From: QWHO01 sp039809865
GTDB lineage: Bacteria; Vulcanimicrobiota; Xenobia; Xenobiales; QWHO01
Direction of reading: 5' to 3'
Assembly (NCBI GenBank): GCA_039809865.1
Contig: JBDHVW010000019.1
Span: 36,992 to 100,991, forward strand
DNA length: 64,000 nucleotides
The translations under genes were made by a program, and so were the position numbers. The notes under the pieces were generated by a model that was given only the letters and a program-made list of their open reading frames with translations, did not search any database and was not told the origin of the DNA. How positions within the stretch are numbered: the stretch's first letter is position 1; every line of letters begins with the position of its first letter. Below, in pieces: positions 1 to 7,377 of the stretch.

Positions 1-2
1 AC

Positions 3-281
3 GAGGTGCGCTACTCCGACAAGCCCATCGTGGATTCCAACCCGGGTGAGCAGCAGGTGGGCTTCGAGGACGCCACCCTGGTGGCCACCGAGCTGCCGCA
101 GGCCACGGGCACCATCGAGTCCGCCGACATCAAGCTGCAGCCCAGCCAGGAGTCGCGCACGATGTATGCCGGACTCAAGATCATCGACAACGTGGGCAAC
201 CGCTCGGAGCTCCGCACGGTAACCATCGAGGTACCGGCCACTCCGCCGCCGCCTCCGCAGCCCGCTCCTCCGACCCCGTAG
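3..281 (+). CDS. C-terminal fragment of a secreted/extracellular beta-sandwich protein (5' end outside window)
   Basis: The frame is open from the window edge to TAG at 279-281, so this is the tail of a longer gene. The visible 90 or so residues include YAGLKIIDNVGNRSELRTV, which resembles the last strands of fibronectin-III/Ig-like domains found in secreted adhesins or VWA proteins (the D-x-x-GN-x-S pattern). The chain ends in a proline-rich tail (PPPPPQPAPPTP). The next gene starts 6 bases downstream on the same strand, so they are probably cotranscribed. The function of the whole protein cannot be told from this piece. Confidence 0.6.
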   Translation, partial: EVRYSDKPIVDSNPGEQQVGFEDATLVATELPQATGTIESADIKLQPSQESRTMYAGLKIIDNVGNRSELRTVTIEVPATPPPPPQPAPPTP

Positions 282-287
282 GGTCCA

Positions 288-1271
288 ATGAAAGTCTGGG
301 GGATCCTGTCCGTCTTCATTCTGGCGTTGCTGCTGGCAGCCGACGCGCAGAATCCGAACCTGGTCGTCTGCAGCGAGCGGACGGCCAAGGATGGCTTTGG
401 CGGGATCTACTTCGACCAGCTCAACACGCTGAATTTCGAGGCCCTGGAAAAGGCGGCCGCGAACTTCCGCAAGACCCGGGCGCTCTTTCCCGACGGGACA
501 CCTCGTCTGGGGGGCTTCTACCGGGGGCTGGACATCGACGCCCGCAATGAGACCGAATGGCAGACCCTGCTCGGCTACGAGCAGAAATGGGTGGAGGCCT
601 ACCCCAAATCTCCCACGCCTCTGGTGGCCCGGGCGAGGACCCTGATCTCCTATGCCTGGTTCGCCCGCGGCAGCGGCTCCTCCAACACCGTCAGCGAGCA
701 GGGGTGGAAGCTCTTCGGAGAGCGAATCAAGCTGGCCGAGGCCGACCTGCTGAGAGCTCAGAAGCTCAGCCCGGTCGATCCCTACGCCTACGGGGAATTC
801 ATCATCATCTGCAAAGCCAACAGCTATTCGAGCAGCGTCGTCGAAGGGGTAGTAAAAGCCTGTGACGACGCCTTTCCAGGCATCGACTATCCCTTCAAGC
901 AGGCGGCGTCCTACTATCTGCCGCGCTGGTCCGGAAGCGAAGGCGACGTGGAGCGCTTTGCCGCCCGCTGGGCCCGGCGCCGGGGGCCCAAGATCTACAC
1001 GTATGTCTATGAAGGGTTGACCGGTTCGTCCGGAGCCGAGCAAGAGGTCAACCTGCCATGGGCCGAGTTGCAGAAGGGTTACGAGGCGCGCCTCAAGGCC
1101 TCGCGCAACTCGCTGATCGTAAAGAACGCCTATGCCCGGGCGGCCGTGATGCACAAGAGCGACGTGGTCGCGCGCCAACTGGTCCGGGAGATTGGCGAGA
1201 ACTGGGACCCGGTGGCCTGGGACGGCAACGCCGAGTTCTACGGACAAATCCTCCGCTGGGCCAGCCGATAG
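288..1271 (+). CDS. Secreted DUF4034-type protein
   Basis: This 327-aa protein starts with a typical signal peptide (MKVWGILSVFILALLLAADA). The body matches the DUF4034 pattern: a helical, TPR-like fold with a W-x-x-L...W...YPKSPTP segment, then AWFARGSGSSNTVSEQGW and FAARWARRRG. In that family proteins often look like secreted or periplasmic scaffolds, and no activity is known. The stop TAG at 1269-1271 directly abuts the rsmA start, so the two are likely translated from one message. The family call is from memory of the motif pattern. Confidence 0.75.
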   Translation: MKVWGILSVFILALLLAADAQNPNLVVCSERTAKDGFGGIYFDQLNTLNFEALEKAAANFRKTRALFPDGTPRLGGFYRGLDIDARNETEWQTLLGYEQKWVEAYPKSPTPLVARARTLISYAWFARGSGSSNTVSEQGWKLFGERIKLAEADLLRAQKLSPVDPYAYGEFIIICKANSYSSSVVEGVVKACDDAFPGIDYPFKQAASYYLPRWSGSEGDVERFAARWARRRGPKIYTYVYEGLTGSSGAEQEVNLPWAELQKGYEARLKASRNSLIVKNAYARAAVMHKSDVVARQLVREIGENWDPVAWDGNAEFYGQILRWASR

Positions 1272-1994
1272 ATGGCGCAGAAACCCCGCTGGAGTCAACA
1301 CTTTCTGCGGGACTCCACGGTGGTGGACCGGATCCTCGCCGCGGCCGCGCTCACCCCTGACGACCGCGTGCTCGAGATCGGACCCGGCCCCGGCGCGCTC
1401 ACGCTGCCCATGATGACACGCGTCCAGCGGCTCGTGGCCTGCGAGATCGACCCCCACTGGGCCTCGCGGCTGCCCCGCTCGATCACGGTCGTCAACCAGG
1501 ATTTTCTGGACGTCGACCTGCGCGCGCTCCTTCCCGAGCCGGGCTGGAAAGTCGTCGCCAACCTGCCCTACGCGGTCACGGGGCCGATCCTGGAGAAGCT
1601 GCTGGCGCAGGGCGACCTTTTCACCGGCATGTGGCTGATGGTCCAGAAAGAGGTGGCCGAGCGCGCCGTGGCACGCGGAACGCGCGAGTCGGGAGCCCTG
1701 AGCCACTTCGTGCAGGTGCGCTGTGACGCCACGCTGCTCTTCACGGTGCCGGCCCGGTGCTTCGACCCCCCGCCCAAGGTGGAGTCGGCCATCCTGCGGC
1801 TGATTCCGCGCGCGCTGCCGGAAGGGGTCGATTTCGCAAGCTTCGAGCGCCTGGTCAAGCTGGCGTTCTCGCAGCGTCGCAAGATGCTCAAGGCGACGCT
1901 CGAGCCCTCGCGGTTGCAGGCCGCGGGGATCGACCCGACCCGGCGTGCCGAGACCCTGACCGTGGACGATTTCGTGCGCCTGTGCCGTGGATGA
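1272..1994 (+). CDS. rsmA: 16S rRNA (adenine1518/1519-N6) dimethyltransferase RsmA/KsgA
   Basis: RsmA dimethylates two adjacent adenines in the 3' terminal hairpin of 16S rRNA late in small-subunit assembly. The N-terminal QHFLRD motif, the SAM-binding VLEIGPGPGAL loop (residues 34-43) and the catalytic NLPY motif (97-100) are all present. At 240 aa it is shorter than the usual 260-290 aa, mostly through a trimmed C-terminal helical domain. ATG follows immediately after the upstream stop. The 3' end overlaps the GTG start of the next gene by 8 bases, indicating translational coupling. Confidence 0.95.
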   Translation: MAQKPRWSQHFLRDSTVVDRILAAAALTPDDRVLEIGPGPGALTLPMMTRVQRLVACEIDPHWASRLPRSITVVNQDFLDVDLRALLPEPGWKVVANLPYAVTGPILEKLLAQGDLFTGMWLMVQKEVAERAVARGTRESGALSHFVQVRCDATLLFTVPARCFDPPPKVESAILRLIPRALPEGVDFASFERLVKLAFSQRRKMLKATLEPSRLQAAGIDPTRRAETLTVDDFVRLCRG

Positions 1995-4900
1995 GCTGCT
2001 CGACTCGCTGGCTCGCGAAGGGCGACAGGTCTCGCGGGGCACCTTCACGCTCGACTGGCGCAAGGCGCGCGAGAAACTGCAGCGCTTCCAGTTGCTCGAC
2101 CCCCACCGCTGGGTGCTGCATGCCGTGGCCGCCGCGGTGGCGGGCGGAGCGTCGGAGGTGCGGGTGCGGACCGACGCGGACGACTGCGAGGTCAGCTTCG
2201 ATGGCCCGGCTTTCCCGGCCGATCAGCTCGAGCAGCTCTTCGCCTGCCTGCTGAGCGAGCAGCACGACGACCGGCTGCGCGAGCTGGCGCTGGCCGTCAA
2301 TGCGGCGGCGGCCCTCAAGCCTTCGCGGCTGATCTTCCGCACCGGCACTGTGGCCATGGAGCTGGCCGGGACGGACCTGCGGCTGACCTCGATCCCGGCC
2401 GTGGAGCGCAACGAGCTGGCGGTGCGCGAGCGGGTGAGCTGGAAAGTCTTACGCCAGCTCGTGTCCGGGCGAACCCCCGAGGCCGAGATCCTGACCCAAT
2501 CGGCCTGGCAGGCCCCGATCAAGCTCAATGGCGCCTCTCTTGCGCATCCGTGGGACCCGAAAGCTCCGGTGACCGTGCAATCGGGCGCCGTCGCGATGGT
2601 GCCGGGCCCCTACCACACGACCGCGAATCTGCACGAATGCCGGGGAGCGGCTCTGGCCCTCTCCGGAGGGACGAAGCGCGATGGAATCCTGCGGATTCTG
2701 CGCTACGGAGTGGAGATCTGCCAGCGCCAGGCCGACCTGGGCGGATGGTCCGTCGAGGCCATGGTGGATGCGCCTCAGCTCAGGCTGAACGTCTCCCAGA
2801 GCGACGTGCTCGAGGACGAGAGCTATCGGTCGCTCCTGATCTGGCTGCGCTCGCTGGTGCGCCTGGCTCTCATCGACCTGACCAGGCGGGACCTGACGGA
2901 GGACGCTGCCGAGCTGCTACGGCTGATGGCGTCGCACAAGCTGACACCCGGTCCCCCCGCGCCCGGTCTGGGGCAGGCTCTCGCGGGGGCACCGCTGTGG
3001 CGCGATCACGCCGGGCGACCCGTCTCGCTGCTGGGTGCGCTCGAGAACTATGCGGCTTCGGGAATGCTGCGGGTGACCGGGGCGCGCTGGGAGCATGCGC
3101 CTCTCCAGGGTCAGGTCGTGCTGCAGAGCGAGCCGCTGCTGGGCAAGATCTTTCCCCGCATCGAAGAAGGCGATTCGCTGCTGCGCGAAGCGGCCGCGGC
3201 CCACGCACGCCGGACGGCCTGGGAACAGGGCGCACCCGGTCCGGTACGGCTGGGGCAGACCTGTTATCTGCTCCGCGTGGCTCTGCCTCAAGGCGAGATC
3301 GGTTTCCACGGGGATCCCGCCGAGAAGGCGCGCCTCTTCGCCTACAAGGGCGGCCGAGCGCTGGTGAGCACGACCGTCGAGGAGCTTCCAGGCGGACTGG
3401 ATCTTGCGCTCGAGTGCGACCTGACCCCGGACGAGCACTGGCTGCATCCCGTTCGAGACGGCGCCTGGGAGGCGCTGCTGGCGTCCCTGGAAGAGCCCCT
3501 CGAGAACGCTTTCACAGCGCTGTGCCGGCTGGATCCGGCCCGCATCCGCGCCCACGTGCTGGGATTCATGCTCCACCGGGTCGGGCGCGGCGATACCCGA
3601 ACGCTGAGCAACGAGATGGAAGCCTTGCCCATGTTCACGCGGCTGGACGAGCGCCGCATGACGCTGGCGCAGCTGCGCGGCCGGGACGTCGGCTACCTGG
3701 CGGAGCCTCCCCCCGCCGAGATGCGAGCGGAGCTGGCGGAGGTGCTGCTCCTGACCACCGACGAGTGGACGGTGCTGGCCCACTACCTCGGCGAGGAGCG
3801 GTTGCAGGATGCCTCCGCGCTGCTGGCGCCCAGGTTGCGCGAGTGCGAGTTTCTGGCGCGCCCGGTCTTGAACCGGAAGCGGGTTCGGGACGGGCTGGTC
3901 TCGCTCGACCTTCCCAATGGCTGGCTCCTGCTCGAGCGCCGCCCGGTCTTCGGGACGCGTTTCGAGGTGGAAGCTCTGTTCCAGGGGCGCCTGCTGGAGC
4001 GGGTCGTTCTGGACGCGCCGCCGTTCGGCTGCGTGGCGGGCCGAATCGAGGTGGAGGGCATGGCGGTGCCCTCGCCGCGCTACGATCGGGTGGGCAAAGG
4101 CAGAGCCGACCTGGTGCGCTGGCTGCAGGCCCAACTGATAGCTCTGGCCGTGCGCTGGGCCTCGGTAGAGCCCCGGGCCGCGGGGTTGCTGGATTATTTT
4201 TGCGGGCTGACCGAGCGCCCCGCCGAGGTGGAGGCGCTGCCCCTGCTGACCGAAGGGGTCAGCCTGGAGGAGCTGCGCGCGCGGGTCGAGGCGGGGGACC
4301 CGCCCGAGCTGAGCCAGGGCGAGAAACTGGTCGTCTCGCGGCTGGTGGGGCGGGAGGCGCTGGAGCGGGTGGCCGCCGAGCCGGTCCTGGCGGCCGGCGA
4401 GTTACCCGCCATGGAATACGAGGCGGTATACGAGCTGCCCGCGGGTCGCGTCGGACTGACGCGCGGGCGCTCGAGCCGCATCCGGGTGCCCGGACGCAAG
4501 GAGGCCGTGAAGCGCTGTCCGGTCAGCTTCCAGGCGGCCCTACGCGAGGCGCCGGAAGGCACGGACTGGCATCGCGGATTGCTCGAGACGGTGGAGGAGC
4601 TGGCCCTGGAGCGCGCGTCGCAGAGCGTGGATTACCTGATCTACTTGAGCGAGCGAGGCCTGGGAGAGCGGCTGGCGGGCGTTCCGGTGCACGGCGACGT
4701 GCTGGGCCGGGAGTATACCCTGGGCCAGATCGTGGACGGGCCGGTGGAGTATCTTGGAGCCGGACAACCGGCTCCCGGCGAGCATCCGGCCGGGCCCCTG
4801 TTTCGGCTGACGCCCGAGGAAGTGAAGCGCTGGGCCGAGCTGTTCGTGCTGGTGGAGTATCGTCCGCCGCTGACCACTCTGGACGACTTCTTCCCGGGCC

Positions 4901-5583
4901 GCGAATGGCTGGTTCGCGTGCGCCTTGAGGAGGGCGAGCTGGGAGTGCCCCGCGAGGGAGAAGCGGGAGAGCTGCGCCTGCTGGGCCCGGCCGGATGGGT
5001 CAGTCGACCGTTGCCCGAGCATCGAGGTTTGCTGGGCGTCGTGCGTGGAGACGGAGCCAACCTGCCGTTCGAGCAGGTCGAGCGCGAGCTGGCCGCCTGT
5101 CCTCAAGATGAAGCCTGGCTGCGCCGGGTGCGCGGCTGGCGCGACTGGCGCACGCTGGGTCTGGGGCGGGCGGAATCGCCCCTGGCCGTGTTCCAGGAAG
5201 GGACGGCCGAGCCCCATGAGGTAGAAGAAGCCCCGATGAGCGACTATCAGCGCCTGAGCGAAGCTCTGAGAGAGCAGATGCTGCGCGTCCTGGGAGACGA
5301 CCCCGAGCTACGCAAGGCCGTCCCGGACCGGGGTTTCGATTTCAAGGACCTCCAGAAGGGCGCGCTGTGCGAGTGCACGCCGGACGGGCGCGTCTTCCTG
5401 AACCCCAAGCACCGCCTGGTCCAGCACCTGGTGGAAACGCCCTCGCCCGAGGAGGAGTATTTCTACTTCCTCATGTCGGCCGTCTTCTCGGTCATCAACC
5501 GGGCCCGCCTGGACATCAAGGACGAACACGAACGCGAGTTCCACGCACGTTTGCTGGCCCATCTCCTGAAGGAGGACGGATAG
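1987..5583 (+). CDS. Very large cytoplasmic protein with degenerate GHKL/HSP90-like N-terminus
   Basis: This 1198-aa protein has no signal peptide or membrane segment. Residues about 30-130 read like a GHKL ATPase (HRWVLHAVAAAVAGGASEVRV followed by FDGPAF), but the catalytic E...N box is H..A and the DxGxG loop is reduced to DGP, so nucleotide binding is doubtful. The middle is leucine- and arginine-rich and repetitive with no family I can name. The last 80 residues (GRVFLNPKHRLVQHLV then FYFLMSAVFSVINRARLDI) look like a separate helical domain. GTG start, overlapping rsmA by 8 bases. Base composition matches its neighbours, so there is no sign of recent transfer. Function unknown. Confidence 0.75.
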   Translation: MDELLDSLAREGRQVSRGTFTLDWRKAREKLQRFQLLDPHRWVLHAVAAAVAGGASEVRVRTDADDCEVSFDGPAFPADQLEQLFACLLSEQHDDRLRELALAVNAAAALKPSRLIFRTGTVAMELAGTDLRLTSIPAVERNELAVRERVSWKVLRQLVSGRTPEAEILTQSAWQAPIKLNGASLAHPWDPKAPVTVQSGAVAMVPGPYHTTANLHECRGAALALSGGTKRDGILRILRYGVEICQRQADLGGWSVEAMVDAPQLRLNVSQSDVLEDESYRSLLIWLRSLVRLALIDLTRRDLTEDAAELLRLMASHKLTPGPPAPGLGQALAGAPLWRDHAGRPVSLLGALENYAASGMLRVTGARWEHAPLQGQVVLQSEPLLGKIFPRIEEGDSLLREAAAAHARRTAWEQGAPGPVRLGQTCYLLRVALPQGEIGFHGDPAEKARLFAYKGGRALVSTTVEELPGGLDLALECDLTPDEHWLHPVRDGAWEALLASLEEPLENAFTALCRLDPARIRAHVLGFMLHRVGRGDTRTLSNEMEALPMFTRLDERRMTLAQLRGRDVGYLAEPPPAEMRAELAEVLLLTTDEWTVLAHYLGEERLQDASALLAPRLRECEFLARPVLNRKRVRDGLVSLDLPNGWLLLERRPVFGTRFEVEALFQGRLLERVVLDAPPFGCVAGRIEVEGMAVPSPRYDRVGKGRADLVRWLQAQLIALAVRWASVEPRAAGLLDYFCGLTERPAEVEALPLLTEGVSLEELRARVEAGDPPELSQGEKLVVSRLVGREALERVAAEPVLAAGELPAMEYEAVYELPAGRVGLTRGRSSRIRVPGRKEAVKRCPVSFQAALREAPEGTDWHRGLLETVEELALERASQSVDYLIYLSERGLGERLAGVPVHGDVLGREYTLGQIVDGPVEYLGAGQPAPGEHPAGPLFRLTPEEVKRWAELFVLVEYRPPLTTLDDFFPGREWLVRVRLEEGELGVPREGEAGELRLLGPAGWVSRPLPEHRGLLGVVRGDGANLPFEQVERELAACPQDEAWLRRVRGWRDWRTLGLGRAESPLAVFQEGTAEPHEVEEAPMSDYQRLSEALREQMLRVLGDDPELRKAVPDRGFDFKDLQKGALCECTPDGRVFLNPKHRLVQHLVETPSPEEEYFYFLMSAVFSVINRARLDIKDEHEREFHARLLAHLLKEDG

Positions 5584-5665
5584 TCGGCCCGAACACCGGG
5601 CAAGCAAAGCGCGCAGCGAGCCGAAGGCGAGCGTAGCGGACCACTATCCATCGGAGGCCGGCTGT

Positions 5666-6178
5666 TTGAGTTCCCAAGAGCAATACGACGAGCTCGTCGC
5701 TCGCATCGAGCATCTCGAGGCCCAGAACTACGGATTGAAGCGCGTGGGCGTGATCGCGCTGGTGCTGTTGTTCATCGTGGGCGGCAGCCTCGTCTACCAG
5801 ACCTGGGCCGAGCTGGGCGCGGTCGTCACGCAGGGAATCATCCTCAACGACGCCCGGGGCGCCCGGTATGGCTTCACGGTCACGCCACAGGGCTCGGTGG
5901 GAGTGCTCACCTACCGGGGTGGCAGCCTCGCCGAGCTCAAGGGGAGCCCCGAGCCCGTGCAGGGACTCGTGTTCTACGACTCGATGGGGCGTCCGCGCAT
6001 CGCCCTGGGCATCGGCGAGGGCGACCAGCCGCGCGTGGTGGTCTACAATGAGAACGGCCAGCGCGTGTGGCAGGCGGTCGATGCCGTCCCCGCTGCGGCC
6101 CCCTCTCCGGTGGCGGCTCCTTCGCCCGAAGGATCCGCTTCCCCCGAACCGAAGCCTTCGGCGAAGCCCAGCAAGTAA
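5666..6178 (+). CDS. Single-pass membrane protein, unknown function
   Basis: This 170-aa protein has a short N-terminal coiled coil (EQYDELVARIEHLEAQN), one transmembrane helix at about residues 28-48 (GVIALVLLFIVGGSLVY), an external beta-rich domain (GIILNDARGARYGFTV; VFYDSMGRPRIALGIGEGD) and a Pro/Ala/Ser-rich tail. I chose the TTG start because GGAGG (5653-5657) lies at good spacing. It ends 12 bases before the small peptide gene and shares the strand with it and the radical SAM gene, so it may belong to that unit. A role in export or anchoring of the peptide is only a guess. Confidence 0.7.
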   Translation: MSSQEQYDELVARIEHLEAQNYGLKRVGVIALVLLFIVGGSLVYQTWAELGAVVTQGIILNDARGARYGFTVTPQGSVGVLTYRGGSLAELKGSPEPVQGLVFYDSMGRPRIALGIGEGDQPRVVVYNENGQRVWQAVDAVPAAAPSPVAAPSPEGSASPEPKPSAKPSK

Positions 6179-6190
6179 GGAGAGCCATCC

Positions 6191-6319
6191 GTGAACCAGA
6201 ATCCCGTTCCCTCCACCACTCCCGAGACCGCTCCCCCGGCGCCGCCGGTCAATCCGGCCCTGGCCGGCGTGTTGCAGCAGCCCGCCGATCCCGACACCTT
6301 CACGTGGTTCAAGGGTTAA
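6191..6319 (+). CDS. Candidate RiPP precursor peptide (42 aa) ending TFTWFKG
   Basis: GTG start at 6191 preceded by AAGGAG (6177-6182) with 8-base spacing; stop TAA at 6317-6319. The peptide starts MNQNPVPSTTPETAPPAPP, has a short helical stretch NPALAGVLQQ and finishes DPDTFTWFKG. It therefore has a Pro/Thr-rich leader and an aromatic C-terminal core. The radical SAM/SPASM gene downstream starts at GTG 6304 inside it, overlapping by 16 bases, which is the arrangement expected for a precursor and its maturase. Within the core, W39-F40-K41 has the aromatic-x-Lys spacing crosslinked by cyclophane-forming radical SAM enzymes (as in darobactin W-S-K). The RiPP assignment is inference from context. 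I do not recognise the precursor family. Confidence 0.7.
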   Translation: MNQNPVPSTTPETAPPAPPVNPALAGVLQQPADPDTFTWFKG

Positions 6320-7377
6320 AGCCCAGACGACTCGTCGCGGTCCTCAAGCTGGTCGAGGCCTGCAACCTGGCCTGCGCCTACTGCTATCAGAGCGGTCGGC
6401 TGCGCCCGGGACAGGTGATGTCGGACGAGACGCTCGACCGGGTTCTGTCCGAGGTCAGTCGGATTACCGCGGGTCCCGCCAGCCTGCTCTGGTTTGGGGG
6501 CGAGCCCACCCTGGTGGGTCTTCAGCGCTTCCAGCAAGCCGTCGAGCGGGCTGAGCGCTTTTTCGAGGGGCGTCCCGTGCGCCACTCGCTGCAGACCAAT
6601 GCCGTCCTGATCGACGAGGAGTGGGCGGCCTATCTGGCGGCCCGCAAGTTCGGAGTGACACTGTCCCTGGACGGCCCCGCCGAGATGCATGACGCCCGGC
6701 GCCTCAACCAGGGCGGGCGGGGGAGCCACGCGGCCGTGGTCCGCGCGCTGGCTTGCTTGCAGGCAGCCGGTCTGGTGCCGCGCTCCTCATGCGTGGTGGA
6801 CGCGCACACGCTCGCGTACCCGGCCGAGCTGGTTGATTACTTCGCTTCGCTGGGTCTGCCCGAGGTCGACTTCGCCCCCGGCCTTCGGTCGGTTGGCGGA
6901 CAGCTCGAGGTGCGGGTCGGGGCGGTCGAGTACGGCCGCTTCATGGTCGCGGTGCTGGACCGCTGGCTGGCCCTGGGACGGCCCGACTTCAAGATCCGCG
7001 GCCTGGCAGGCCTGGTTCGCAAGATGTCCGGGCTCGAGCCGGGGTACTGCAAGCTCGAGGGCGACTGCTCGCCCTATGTGACCTTTGCCTACAATGGCGA
7101 CGTTTACCCCTGCGACGAGTTCTCGGCCTTTCCCGAGACGCGGCTGGGCAACGTGCACGGCGCGGACCTGGACGACATCCTGGATTCTTCTTCGACCCGA
7201 GCGATGTTCCAGGCCTGGAGCGCCGTTCCAGCGGCCTGCTCGGGTTGCCAGTGGCACGACCTCTGCCGCGGGGGTTGCCCCTTCGAGCGCCAGATGGCCG
7301 GGGGCGTGGACAGGCCGTCGGTGTTGTGCGAAGGTCTGAAGCTGATCTACGAGCGAGCGGCCCTGGCTCTAGCGTAG
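6304..7377 (+). CDS. Radical SAM/SPASM peptide-modifying enzyme
   Basis: About 357 aa from GTG 6304, the first in-frame start that keeps the whole fold. The CxxxCxxC cluster for the SAM-bound 4Fe-4S is ACNLACAYC (Cys20, 24, 27), followed by the GGEPTL motif. The C-terminal third is a SPASM domain with Cys-rich segments GYCKLEGDCSPY, VYPCDEF, CSGCQWHDLCRGGCPF and VLCEG, which would hold auxiliary Fe-S clusters. This architecture belongs to maturases of the GrrM/XyeB/PqqE kind, which form C-C or C-X crosslinks in ribosomal peptides, or to anaerobic sulfatase maturases. The coupled upstream 42-aa gene supports a peptide substrate. An open frame continues upstream to 6067 but lacks any plausible start there. 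Its 3' end overlaps the convergent caspase-like gene by 9 bases. Confidence 0.85.
   Translation: MVQGLKPRRLVAVLKLVEACNLACAYCYQSGRLRPGQVMSDETLDRVLSEVSRITAGPASLLWFGGEPTLVGLQRFQQAVERAERFFEGRPVRHSLQTNAVLIDEEWAAYLAARKFGVTLSLDGPAEMHDARRLNQGGRGSHAAVVRALACLQAAGLVPRSSCVVDAHTLAYPAELVDYFASLGLPEVDFAPGLRSVGGQLEVRVGAVEYGRFMVAVLDRWLALGRPDFKIRGLAGLVRKMSGLEPGYCKLEGDCSPYVTFAYNGDVYPCDEFSAFPETRLGNVHGADLDDILDSSSTRAMFQAWSAVPAACSGCQWHDLCRGGCPFERQMAGGVDRPSVLCEGLKLIYERAALALA

Noticed and set aside
2550..4928. 792-codon frame inside the 1198-aa gene
   Set aside because: Same strand, shifted frame, dominated by Gly/Ala/Arg; the longer frame has the more protein-like composition.
5590..5640. GCGAGCCGAAGGCGAGCG-like sequence before the membrane protein gene as a repeat element
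   Set aside because: Single copy here; simple GCGAGC-rich text common in high-G+C spacers.
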